Shown here piece after piece: positions 36,201 through 44,249 of a DNA stretch of 64,000 nucleotides. Source of the stretch: Luteolibacter pohnpeiensis (GTDB lineage: Bacteria; Verrucomicrobiota; Verrucomicrobiia; Verrucomicrobiales; Akkermansiaceae); contig NZ_JAENIJ010000001.1 of assembly GCF_016595435.1 (NCBI RefSeq), positions 186,001 to 250,000 of the forward strand, read 5' to 3'. A program made the translations under genes and the position numbers. The notes beneath the pieces were generated by a model that was not told the origin of the DNA, made no database searches, and worked only from the letters and a program-made list of their open reading frames with translations. Each line of letters opens with the position of its first letter. Positions within the stretch are counted from its first letter, which is position 1.

Positions 36201-38902
36201 TGGGTCGAATGGGTGACATGGAAACTATGAAGGAGGCATCGAACTCGAAGGATGGTGATGTCTGATTTCCTTGCTTCTTCTAGCTGCTTGACTAGATCCT
36301 TTTCAAATCCGTCATACAGGTGGTTGTTTATCAGAATTTGATAAGAAGTATTCTCGGGTGAACTATCTGTTGTCCCATGGCTTGAATGAATGGATCGATT
36401 TGAATTCCAGAATTGTGAGTATCGGGCCAGTATTTGTTTTGCGAGATCGATTGCCCTTTCTGAATTTGACTCGTCGGATTCGACGCAAATTTTCAGTTGA
36501 TCAATGATATCCAAGGAATGGCTGTCACTCATTCCTGTGGGTAAGTCTTCCGGTTTCGGATCTGCGGAATTGAATTGTCTCTTGATTGTTTCCAGAATTT
36601 TTTTTGTATCTCTAACGGGCCGCCGTGCTGGTCTAAGATTATTTGGGACTAGATAGTTGTGATATGCGGTGAATGCGCGTGCTTTAGCTGGACAGAGATA
36701 CTGATCGCAGTTTTCCAAATAATGGGCAGATTCTTCGGGGGAATGGCCTCTAGCTATTGCTTCTGCAAACAGGAACATCCCGGCTGTTGGATCGATAGGG
36801 GAGGTTTTGTTGAAGTTCTCAATACGATCTTTGGCAATTGCTACCACCTTTTCGTCAGGACACAGATATTCACCTGTTTGAACCAGTAAATCATAAACGA
36901 GGGTGCGTTCTGGAAAATCTGCGAAGAAGATCCGGAGTCTTGCTTGTAGTTCGGTGTCCAGTTGGTTTGATTCTGGATTGAAATAGGATACACTATTTAC
37001 CCAAGGTGAGTGAATTGAGATGATTGAAAATATGGTATTCTGGGGCGGAGGGACGCGGTGATGGCCATCTATAGCGCGGTATGAGCTACTTGTGTCGAAT
37101 CCTTGGCCGAGGATTGATACATCCGGGGGCAAGAATAGGTAAATAAATGACAGTTCAGAGTTAGCCTCTACTTCTTCCAGATTTCTGGGAATGGGTTTTG
37201 TCTGAAGGGCCCGATATTTTTCCAATCCAGCTGCTGATTTAGGGATTGCATTGATTATGCTTTGGCGAAATGACTCAGAGTGCTCTCCTGCAGTTACGAT
37301 TACCTTGGAGATTGCCGTTTCCACGTCGGGATTCGGAACTCCAGAATTAATTAGAAAAGTGAATGTGGAATAGGCGTTAATGTGCAAATCCAGTGGGCTG
37401 ACTGATCGATCTCCCATCAATAGATCGGGCAATCGATCAAGTAATATAGCTAGAGATTCTTCCGATAATCCATGCTGCCTGGAGCGGTAATTGAAGTAAT
37501 CTAGCAGTCTGAATCCGGAAATGCTTGGTGGTAAATTCTGGAAATGGCAAAGTGGTATGGTTTTGTCAATTTGATCCTCCAAATCTGCTGCAATCAAATA
37601 ATAAATCTGTCTTTCAGGGGATAATTTTTCGAACTTCGGATTGGTTTTCAGAATTTGGTAGCATGTTTCTGGTTTTATCAGATTTGATAACCTTCTGAGC
37701 GCCTTGTAGGCATTGTCACCCTGATATAGTTCTTGATCACTCAGTTCTTCGTGAAGATCTGTAGCTGCAACTTCTAAATATTTTACAGATTCATTCCTCT
37801 TTGTGATTTGGGATGACGCCATGATCAGGTTTAGGTCACTATTTCCTGGATCTGTCGTGAAGATATCCAGCAGGCGTTGCTTGATTTCTGGAGTAACATG
37901 ACCCATCGGTATTCCGGGGCGACTTGTAAATAAATCTGCCGTTTCAATTTGACCTGTCGGCATATTTAGCCAAGCGATGAGCGGTTGTGAATACCTTCCG
38001 CAAAGCTGGAGTAATCGCCGTCTTTCGCCGGTCGTCAGGTCTCCACGGTTCAAGGCTTCGGCTAAATATCGGTTCAAGATAGGTTCGTTATTGGCATGGA
38101 TCTGATAGAGGGTTTCTAGATCGCCGACGGAAGGTTTTTTGCCAGCCTCTTCAATCGCTTTATTATATTCACTTGTTTGGCCTAGCGCGTCATGCCACAA
38201 TGCTCTCAAGACTGGCGATTCTGTTTCCTGTAGCAGCTTGTCCACATTGCCTGTGCGCCTAGCAATTTCTAAATGTTGGATCGCCAATTTGGTCCTAACT
38301 CTTCCTGCTAGCGGATCCTGTTGTTCCAGAAATGACAGCAATTCCATCGCCTCATCCTGATGGTTGGCAATGACATCGTTCCTTACCACTGAAAGCCATA
38401 GTTGAACATTCGAGAGGGAAAGAGTGTCTCCATCATGGATGGTCCTTTTGGCTTCCTCGGTTTCTCCTAATTTCCAGAGAAGTGATGCTTCTCGTGCAAT
38501 GTCGGTAATGGGTCCTCCTCGCTGCGCATCCAGTGCTGCGGGATAATCGTGATCTTCTTCCAGTAAATTGGTAAGGCATAGCTGGATATTCGGATTTGGC
38601 TGTTCTTTAGCCATCGACGCGCGTAACGCGGCGATAAATTCCTTACGATGTTCCGATGACATCGGCAGTCCCACGAAGCCGCTCATGAGAACATCATCTC
38701 TCATCACTAAAGTAGGGCGTGGTATGGCTGCTACGACAGTCGCCGGGGTCTTGCCGACAACATCAAAAAAGTCTGGTTTTTGGGTATTCTCCGCTGTTTC
38801 GCCAAATGCAGGCGAGAAAATTGGGGATACCCATACCAGCGCCAAAAAAAGAATGGCATGGCTCATCAACATAATGATTCGGGTTAATTTGCGAGAAGGC
38901 AC
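33257..38902 (-). CDS. Giant secreted protein of unknown function (1881 aa)
   Basis: 1881 residues with a signal peptide (IIMLMSHAILFLALVWVSPIF). Residues 80-1250 are largely helical with TPR/Sel1-like cadence, for example REASLLWKLGETEEAKRTI and AIDLAKQILARYSQFW. A beta-rich region follows at about 1330-1640. The last 220 residues look like a beta-propeller (FVALTNQGLTLFDLS, YYTRENRFYLLDLRDQEI, LSPDGKYLAWPGKNAGIHLI). This is not a recognised named family. The organisation suggests a periplasmic or outer-membrane scaffold; no catalytic motif was seen. The gene is A/T-richer than most of the window. It stands 131 nt upstream of the kinase-apt-pgi group on the same strand. Confidence 0.7.
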   Translation of the reverse strand: MPSRKLTRIIMLMSHAILFLALVWVSPIFSPAFGETAENTQKPDFFDVVGKTPATVVAAIPRPTLVMRDDVLMSGFVGLPMSSEHRKEFIAALRASMAKEQPNPNIQLCLTNLLEEDHDYPAALDAQRGGPITDIAREASLLWKLGETEEAKRTIHDGDTLSLSNVQLWLSVVRNDVIANHQDEAMELLSFLEQQDPLAGRVRTKLAIQHLEIARRTGNVDKLLQETESPVLRALWHDALGQTSEYNKAIEEAGKKPSVGDLETLYQIHANNEPILNRYLAEALNRGDLTTGERRRLLQLCGRYSQPLIAWLNMPTGQIETADLFTSRPGIPMGHVTPEIKQRLLDIFTTDPGNSDLNLIMASSQITKRNESVKYLEVAATDLHEELSDQELYQGDNAYKALRRLSNLIKPETCYQILKTNPKFEKLSPERQIYYLIAADLEDQIDKTIPLCHFQNLPPSISGFRLLDYFNYRSRQHGLSEESLAILLDRLPDLLMGDRSVSPLDLHINAYSTFTFLINSGVPNPDVETAISKVIVTAGEHSESFRQSIINAIPKSAAGLEKYRALQTKPIPRNLEEVEANSELSFIYLFLPPDVSILGQGFDTSSSYRAIDGHHRVPPPQNTIFSIISIHSPWVNSVSYFNPESNQLDTELQARLRIFFADFPERTLVYDLLVQTGEYLCPDEKVVAIAKDRIENFNKTSPIDPTAGMFLFAEAIARGHSPEESAHYLENCDQYLCPAKARAFTAYHNYLVPNNLRPARRPVRDTKKILETIKRQFNSADPKPEDLPTGMSDSHSLDIIDQLKICVESDESNSERAIDLAKQILARYSQFWNSNRSIHSSHGTTDSSPENTSYQILINNHLYDGFEKDLVKQLEEARKSDITILRVRCLLHSFHVTHSTQAIYPYAKQLFKLDPSERWVAADVLAAATEENNPELALRAMESLYKVSPSYLMKTIHQIMTQPSSRSPRLNPFELFTRENNHQLVELLLNSPILDEESTSPIPTISDQSDFLPLYRHLAKIEPESLKPILNRYRAITPANGRMLAEIASELVDQNHQATAVDILADAYFTVRTTPSNHASQTQPTDLNIDDLDIEALIKLNLAIPLADAESRYPETSATARVRLIIKLAAYPNPETLDQSIIPFLKSLNQEQQISFKNKLLLLLKFLANDGEKLRFRFIHSTGQLSDLFSSFEDCLSKFTLATKLGDGSFIDTDWSQIKQLITTEDSQSKRFMLNEIAWPMARYSRDVSWIEFCGLTSQAEAPREMWATNFPDHNSLKTIPKNRLELIASSFLKDLAPGPKYSQHVLALFDRLLSSNSSDISLYEKFRPWLAYPLDPKIHNSNWRQQVLDLITRNPAGAQPQISAIFTGETWKISWSLSSIQSQNDYTIPSCDFSFLDGLYDLEFVTGNRVDRMKTFHSVLAAKATGQIDLDLPEDSQFIALLAKERSGKNIRLSVPIQIRERIVMDAPEVSPPFKSSDIHGPFEQSRVMEISENTGSQTIDLLTFPCNPIAPSPCVRGWLLSNSGVQLALSFRDSTGHEIDRSTLSKDPSPEIPFPTWQSFSSLHSEFTTHRSVAPQSTSTIVLTCSKPHDGSAIYIADLWIEHSSLTGGMPPGVEKIGQLKGFRQMVLVDPSSHQFVALTNQGLTLFDLSTKVTKDFKIDGSCGELHAIVWIRFADSRVIYYTRENRFYLLDLRDQEIHLLYSMEPTAFIYTETLDKIALSPDGKYLAWPGKNAGIHLIQLDQPGDYPHRLFETTKANSLHFAEHGKILRAICRNGFFSVNLDGWQSNPPSITNQPPTTPEFRSDNRPATNITPIPSSILTLRTGSVKTLAETRVQNRCVLLPSGVAAIDSEGKPFFVDFFGRIFRFELENLADYPKDH

Positions 38903-39138
38903 TCACCCAATCACCGACTTCAGGTGCTGTAGAGCATTATTTTTAAAAATTGAAAATTTGCTCAAAACTCATGCCCGAAAATGTATCCAGATCATTTGGA
39001 TTCCATGAATAGGGATAAACATGGATGTTTGAAGGTTGCTCCCGCAGGCACTTATGTGAGGAGATTTCTGCGATTTTGCCGTATGTTTGGACATTTTGGA
39101 CCAAATCGTTCAACCTCTGGCGGGTTTTCCATGATGTT

Positions 39139-39513
39139 ATGAAGAAGTGTCCCTTTTGTGCCGAAGAAATTCAGGATGATGCGATTAAGTGCAAACATTG
39201 CTCCGAGTTTCTCGATGAATCGAAGCGACCCGTCACGGTTGTGCCTCCATCCATCCCGCATGATTATGCCGCCCCAAGCCCTGCACCGGTGCCGTTTTTC
39301 TACCGCACTGGTTTCATCGTCTTTCTTTTTCTCCTCTTTCCACCAGTTGCACTTCCATCGATCATTCTCCATCCGCGATTGAACAAAGCCTGGAAAATCG
39401 GGCTTTCCATCGCGATTCTTGTTGTTAGCTGGCTGACTTACATTGCACTGAAATCGTTCATCAATCAATTGAACGAAGAAATGAAAGTCTTGAACCAAGG
39501 TTTTGGTGTCTGA
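39139..39513 (+). CDS. Zinc-ribbon membrane protein
   Basis: 124 residues from the ATG at 39139. The frame is open from 39025, but the extra residues have no zinc-ribbon character. The N-terminus is a double-knuckle zinc ribbon: CPFCAEEIQDDAIKCKHC supplies four Cys ligands (CxxC-N10-CxxC). A Pro-rich linker is followed by two membrane helices (TGFIVFLFLLFPPVALPSII, IGLSIAILVVSWLTYIALK) and a short soluble tail. Such small zinc-ribbon/TM proteins are common and mostly uncharacterised. It is divergent from the giant protein gene. Confidence 0.75.
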   Translation: MKKCPFCAEEIQDDAIKCKHCSEFLDESKRPVTVVPPSIPHDYAAPSPAPVPFFYRTGFIVFLFLLFPPVALPSIILHPRLNKAWKIGLSIAILVVSWLTYIALKSFINQLNEEMKVLNQGFGV

Positions 39514-39544
39514 ATCTTGCTTGATTGTCTAACTTCATATCACT

Positions 39545-41725
39545 TCAAGGCTTTGTAAAAGATAGCCTGAAAAAGCGAGATGGCTCCGTTATCAGTTCGG
39601 TGTAAGGCGGCTGCGGTGATGGTGATATTTCGGTCCAGTCCTCGCCAAGATCGACGTTGGATTCCAAGACACCGGTGCCGGACCAATCGACCACAATGTT
39701 TCCTTGCACGACCACGGGTTTGTAGAGTTGAGGCTCTTCTGTTGATGAAGCGCTGATGATCAGGGCGCCGAGATAAGTGAAGTGATAAGCATTGTTGTTC
39801 GAGGAACCCGGAGATACTTCAATGGTTAGAACTCCTTCTGCCGTGGGTGTCAGATCCGTCAGGACAGCAACTGTGTTGATGTTGTTAGATGGATTCAACG
39901 AGGTTGAGTTTACGCTAGCTCCGGTAACCGTATAAAGTGTCTCACGATTATCGGAAACATCAGTTCGTGAAGCGTAAAACGTGAGCGAATAGGTCATCGC
40001 TGGATCCAGTCCGGTGATTTTGAAGGCTGGGAAAATATTCGCGCGTTCGTTGAAGAACTCGGTGTTTCCGTAAAACGAATCCTGGCTTGCTGTCGTTGGG
40101 AAATCAGTCGCTGTTAGAGTGCCGTTCGGGTTCGCATCGTTGAACCGTCGTATCATTTCCAATTGAAGGTTTCCTGCATTTCCTGCCTCGTCCAATAGTG
40201 GGCCAAGCACTCCGGAATCTGTGGCGGCGACAGCAGAAGTGACATTGTTCCAGGTCCGGTCGGGATCGGTGGTGGAGCTGGTAACGGTCGCTCCAAAATC
40301 ACAATACCAACTGCTGCCCGAAGCGGACTGGGCGTGGGTGATGAAGAGAGATCCGGCGGAAAAGGCATTGCCAGCGATGTCGGTGACCACTGGATTCACG
40401 CCAACCACAAATCCATCTTCCACGGAGCTTTCCAGCACCAGCGTGACCGATTTTCCGTCGGACGAAAGCGTGGCGGAAATGACTTTCACGACTTCGCCAT
40501 GGTAGGCGACGGTGTAATTCGCCGCGATCGCCGCTTGTTCGGAAGCAAGCGCTTCACTGAAGCCCAGCTGGATCGTCGTGGAATCCGTTAAGCTGGCTTC
40601 CAGCGGCGTGGGGGGCACTTCATCCGATGTTACGGTCAAAACCACCGGGTCGCTGGTCAGGGTCGAAACTGCATTGGTGATTTCCACTTTAAAAACAGCT
40701 CCATTCAAATCTGAATCTGCAGCTTGGATGGTATAGCTTAATTCATTCGCACCATCGATCGCTTTATCGTTCTTGAACCACTGGATGGATTCCGGCTCCG
40801 ATCCGCGAATCAGCGCGTTAAAAGTTACCGATTGGTTTTCGCTAACCGTTTGGGAAGTAGGCTGGCTGACAAATGATAATTCCACCGTTCCGGTCACGGT
40901 TTGCCAGGCCATGCGTTCGAGAAATGCCGGATCTTCCGTTAGATTCAATCCCAAGGAACTGATCGCCTCCTCCGTGTGCAGTCCTTCCGGGCTTTCGCCG
41001 TAGATGGTTGCATAGAAAACCGCCGCGCTGAGGAAGTATCCATTGTCATTTCCGTGGTATTCGTCACTGCCGTGCAAGTCCGCGAAATCCGTATCCGATT
41101 CGGCGAGCAAACCGCCCGCGTTTTCCCATGCATCGCCGACCGGGGAGATGAGGACTGGTGCGTTCTCAGGATGATCGGTGGTTAAGGCAAGGGCGAGAGC
41201 TTGATAGTTGGTGCGCAGCTCCGATTGCATCTCTGAGGTGGTCGCGAACGTGCTGGCGGTCGAGCTACCCGTGATCAATGAATGTTTCGCGCTGCGCGCC
41301 CAGGTTTCGTAAAGGATCACCTGAGTCGCCGAATGATTCGCGATAACGCGATCATATAAAAGCGTTCCATAAGTCATGTGATCCTCGACGCTGCCAATGT
41401 GAGTGGGTTGCGTTGAGTAGTTTTGCAGGATCACGTAGTCCCATTGGCGCGATGCAATCGCAGCCTGGCTGGTGGCATCATTTTCATGAAATTCAAAGCT
41501 CTGCCCGCCAACGGCCCGCATTTCCGTGGTCGGATCTTCATGGCCTCCGGCGATCGCGAGTCGGTCGAAAATTTCAGGCACACTGGTAGTGCCTCCCTCG
41601 CCATAGGTGAAACTATTACCTATAAATAAAATCTTTTGCTCGGCATGAGTCGAAATGCTGAGGGCAAAAAGCGTGGCAGCGGAAAGAAAACCGGAAATGT
41701 GAATTCTAGGCATGGGTAGGTTCAT
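39545..41725 (-). CDS. Secreted SGNH-like protein with Ig-like and shared C-terminal domains
   Basis: 726 residues with a signal peptide (ISGFLSAATLFALSISTHA). Residues 29-285 resemble an SGNH/GDSL esterase: the block-I-like KILFIGNSFTYGEGG carries the candidate Ser, and DYVILQNYS follows. An Ig-like domain spans about 290-375 (SFVSQPTSQTVSENQSVTFN), then an SbsA/Big-like domain. Residues 480-670 form a beta domain with SSWYCDFGA, TASQDSFYGN and YSLTFYASRTDVSDNRETLY. The same domain makes up most of the PEP-CTERM protein at 44250-44939. The end (DWTEISPSPQPPY, RFFRLSFTKP) is a familiar verrucomicrobial terminal segment. The gene is divergent from the ECF sigma gene, 156 nt away. The esterase activity is inferred. 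Confidence 0.75.
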   Translation of the reverse strand: MNLPMPRIHISGFLSAATLFALSISTHAEQKILFIGNSFTYGEGGTTSVPEIFDRLAIAGGHEDPTTEMRAVGGQSFEFHENDATSQAAIASRQWDYVILQNYSTQPTHIGSVEDHMTYGTLLYDRVIANHSATQVILYETWARSAKHSLITGSSTASTFATTSEMQSELRTNYQALALALTTDHPENAPVLISPVGDAWENAGGLLAESDTDFADLHGSDEYHGNDNGYFLSAAVFYATIYGESPEGLHTEEAISSLGLNLTEDPAFLERMAWQTVTGTVELSFVSQPTSQTVSENQSVTFNALIRGSEPESIQWFKNDKAIDGANELSYTIQAADSDLNGAVFKVEITNAVSTLTSDPVVLTVTSDEVPPTPLEASLTDSTTIQLGFSEALASEQAAIAANYTVAYHGEVVKVISATLSSDGKSVTLVLESSVEDGFVVGVNPVVTDIAGNAFSAGSLFITHAQSASGSSWYCDFGATVTSSTTDPDRTWNNVTSAVAATDSGVLGPLLDEAGNAGNLQLEMIRRFNDANPNGTLTATDFPTTASQDSFYGNTEFFNERANIFPAFKITGLDPAMTYSLTFYASRTDVSDNRETLYTVTGASVNSTSLNPSNNINTVAVLTDLTPTAEGVLTIEVSPGSSNNNAYHFTYLGALIISASSTEEPQLYKPVVVQGNIVVDWSGTGVLESNVDLGEDWTEISPSPQPPYTELITEPSRFFRLSFTKP

Positions 41726-41881
41726 TCAATGGGTTTCGGAAGATTGGCTTAGAAAGGGTGTGCCGAAATGGCGGAGTACCACTCTTTTTTCCTCCCCGAC
41801 TGTTTTTTCTCCGCCACGGAAAAACATTGCCGCATTGGAAATTTCCGGGCTTGGTGAACTTGCAACATGTGCCGCCACATG

Positions 41882-42463
41882 ATGGACGAATCGACCGAGA
41901 AGACCTTGATCAATGCCTCTAAGCTGGGGGACATCGCTGCTTTCGACGAACTCGTGAAGTCGAACCAAGCCAGCATCCGCGCGTACTTCCGCATGCGAGT
42001 CTTCGATTGGGCGGCGGCTGATGATCTGGCGCAGGAAGTTTTTCTAACCGCTTACAAGCGACTGGGAACCTTCCGCGGTGAAGCCCGGTTCGGTGCCTGG
42101 ACCCGTGGAATCGCCTCCAATCACTTGCGCAACTGGTTGCGCCAGCGTCGCGATGAACCCGTTGGCGGTGGGGAAGAGCTGCAATCGCTTTTCACCAGCC
42201 AGATCGACCTCAGCTACCAATTCGAAAGTTCGGTTGAACCCGAGCCGGAGGAGGCGGTGATGCTCGCGGCCTTGGATAACTGCTTGAGCAAACTCGGCAG
42301 GTCCGCGCGCAGCTTGTTAGACGAGCGATACCATGTCGGCAAAACCGTTCGTGAGATTGCAGATGGGACTTCGCGCGGCTATTCGGCCATTGTGATGCAG
42401 CTTCTGCGCATCCGGAAAATTCTCGCAACCTGCATCCGCCAGCAGCTCGGTCCCACCCGATGA
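41882..42463 (+). CDS. ECF-type sigma-70 family RNA polymerase sigma factor
   Basis: 193-residue sigma factor. Region 2 contains AAFDELVKSNQASIRAYF, DWAAADDLAQEVFLTAYKRL (the usual core-binding helix) and the -10-recognition stretch GEARFGAWTRGIASNHLRNW. Region 4 is SLLDERYHVGKTVREIAD followed by GTSRGYSAIVMQLLRIRKIL. A second ATG lies 3 nt upstream at 41879. The stop overlaps the start of the next gene by 4 nt (ATGA), so translation of sigma and its anti-sigma-transporter partner is coupled. Shared ancestry with the ECF group found beside FecR-like genes in Verrucomicrobiota and Planctomycetes is likely. Target promoters were not identified, but secreted proteins flank it on both sides. Confidence 0.92.
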   Translation: MDESTEKTLINASKLGDIAAFDELVKSNQASIRAYFRMRVFDWAAADDLAQEVFLTAYKRLGTFRGEARFGAWTRGIASNHLRNWLRQRRDEPVGGGEELQSLFTSQIDLSYQFESSVEPEPEEAVMLAALDNCLSKLGRSARSLLDERYHVGKTVREIADGTSRGYSAIVMQLLRIRKILATCIRQQLGPTR

Positions 42464-44139
42464 AAAAGCAGGATGCGGATGAATTGCTGGCCCGTGTCCT
42501 CGGCGGCAAATCCAGCGAGGAGGATCGGGCATCGTTACTCGACTGGCTTGCTCAAAACCAGGACCAGCGATCAGAAGCAGCTGAGCAGTTGGTGATCGAT
42601 AGCCTGCTCGGTGTGACTTTGGAAAAGAATTCCGGCGATGATTTTCGAGATCGTCTCCTGCAAAGACTGGCACTCGAACAAGAGCGGAGATCATTCCAAA
42701 ATCTGGGTGCCAGAGTGCAGCTGAATAGCCGCAAGCTTGGGTTCATCCTCGGCCCGCTGTTGGCGACGATCAGCTGGTTCCTGCTCCATTTTCTGCTGGC
42801 GGATGCTCCGGCGATCGCTGGAAAAGCGGCACCTGCGTGTTGGGCTGGCGCGGTGCTCATCTGGTGCGTGGTGTGGTGGATTTTCGAACCGGTACCCATC
42901 GCCGCTACTTCGCTCATTCCACTCGCGCTTTTTCCGCTGTTCGGAGTTTTGGACGAAGTCGAGATTGCGGATTCTTATGCCAATCACTTGGTTATACTTT
43001 TCCTTTCAGGCTTTATGCTTTCGCGCGCGATGGAGCAGAGCGGCGCCCACCGGAGGCTGGCACTGGGGCTTGTTAGAATGATCGGTGGCTCGGGAGGGCG
43101 GCCCTTGGTGCTCGCTTGCATGATTGCTTCCGCGGGTCTCAGCATGTGGACATCGAACACGGTGACGGTGCTCATTTTGCTGCCGATTGTGATCGCGATT
43201 ATCGATCAACGGCGGGATCGCCAGCTTGCGACGCCGCTTTTGCTTGGGATTGCTTATGCCGCGGCCATTGGCGGGATTGCTTCGCCCATTGGCACTCCAC
43301 CGAATGCCGTGCTCATTGCCCAGGCAGATTTGCTCGTCGCAGCGGGGCAGCTTGCGCATCCGGTTGGATTCGTCGATTGGGTCAAATTCGGGCTGCCTGT
43401 TTCGCTCATTCTGGTTCCTCTGGCCTGGCTGTGGCTCACACGCGGAATTTTACCAGCCGCTCCGTTTCGCATCGCGCCGCTCGGTCCTTGGAGGAAAGCG
43501 GAAGTCCGCGTTTCCTTGGTCCTCGGGTTGACCGCAGTGCTCTGGATGACCCGCTCGGATCCCTACGGCGGCTGGAGTTCGCTACTCGGGGTGCCGACCC
43601 TGAAAGACAGCACCGTCGGCCTGTTGGCGGTGATCGCGCTTTTCCTCATTCCCAACGGCAACCGGGATGGAAAAAATCTGCTGGAGTGGGAGCACGCCGC
43701 GAAAATTCCCTGGAACGTTCTCATCCTGTTAGGCAGCGGTATCGCCATCGGAAATGCCATCGCCGCCACCGGTCTCAGCCAGGCGATTGCAGAAAACCTC
43801 AATCTACTTGGCGGGCTTTCGACCTTGCCCATGGTGGTTGTCGTCGTCATCGCGGTTAGCCTTCTCACCGAAATTGGCAGCAACACGGCCACTTCCACCA
43901 TTTTACTTCCGCTGCTAGCAGCTACCGCTCTCGCCGCGCAGATTCCGCCCATGCTGTTGATGGTTCCGGCTGCCATGGCAACGAGTTGCTCGTTTCTGCT
44001 TCCCGTGGCAACGCCGCCCAATGCGGTGGTGTTTGCCGTTGGTGAGTTTTCCATCCGCAGAATGCTTTTCGAAGGAATGGTGCTGAAAGCCATCAGCGCG
44101 GTGGTCATCATTGCCGTTTGCTACCTGATGATGGCCTGA
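42460..44139 (+). CDS. Anti-sigma-like domain fused to an SLC13/DASS sodium:anion symporter
   Basis: 559 residues. Residues 1-75 are soluble and helical (ADELLARVLGGKSSEEDRAS, LLDWLAQNQDQRSEAAEQL). They match the cytoplasmic N-terminal domain of FecR/DUF4880-type anti-sigma factors. Residues 92-559 are a complete divalent-anion:Na+ symporter. Both SNT motifs are present (TSNTVTVLILLP at 231-242, GSNTATSTILLP at 473-484), each followed by its partner motif (GTPPN at 278-282, ATPPN at 517-521). Substrates of this family are dicarboxylates, citrate or sulfate. The start codon overlaps the sigma stop. The simplest reading is that the transporter is both carrier and membrane anchor of the anti-sigma domain, so transport state could control sigma release. 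Architecture is seen; mechanism is inferred. Confidence 0.85.
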   Translation: MKKQDADELLARVLGGKSSEEDRASLLDWLAQNQDQRSEAAEQLVIDSLLGVTLEKNSGDDFRDRLLQRLALEQERRSFQNLGARVQLNSRKLGFILGPLLATISWFLLHFLLADAPAIAGKAAPACWAGAVLIWCVVWWIFEPVPIAATSLIPLALFPLFGVLDEVEIADSYANHLVILFLSGFMLSRAMEQSGAHRRLALGLVRMIGGSGGRPLVLACMIASAGLSMWTSNTVTVLILLPIVIAIIDQRRDRQLATPLLLGIAYAAAIGGIASPIGTPPNAVLIAQADLLVAAGQLAHPVGFVDWVKFGLPVSLILVPLAWLWLTRGILPAAPFRIAPLGPWRKAEVRVSLVLGLTAVLWMTRSDPYGGWSSLLGVPTLKDSTVGLLAVIALFLIPNGNRDGKNLLEWEHAAKIPWNVLILLGSGIAIGNAIAATGLSQAIAENLNLLGGLSTLPMVVVVVIAVSLLTEIGSNTATSTILLPLLAATALAAQIPPMLLMVPAAMATSCSFLLPVATPPNAVVFAVGEFSIRRMLFEGMVLKAISAVVIIAVCYLMMA

Positions 44140-44195
44140 GGCGATATTTTTCGTTTTTTGGTGTGGTACGATTCCTCGGTTCGACACCCACATTA

Positions 44196-44218
44196 GACCG
44201 GCATCCATTTTGCCGGTC
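44196..44218 (+). terminator. 8-bp perfect stem-loop after the transporter gene
   Basis: GACCGGCA (44196-44203) pairs with TGCCGGTC (44211-44218) around a 7-nt loop. It lies 57 nt after the transporter stop and 32 nt before the PEP-CTERM start. It could end the sigma-transporter transcript or act as a leader structure for the PEP-CTERM gene. No T-run follows it. Confidence 0.35.
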
Positions 44219-44249
44219 GGAAATCGTAACCCAATTCCAGGAAACCTAC

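Noticed and set aside
41769-41816. Inverted repeat TGGCGGAG/CTCCGCCA upstream of the second sigma gene
   Set aside because: Only 8 bp with a 32-nt loop, so it may be chance; no matching site was found upstream of the flanking secreted-protein genes.
42460-44139. Possibility that the anti-sigma/transporter fusion comes from a lost stop codon or a frameshift
   Set aside because: The frame is continuous with even codon usage across the junction, and the first membrane helix begins soon after the soluble domain; kept as a real fusion, with read inspection advised.
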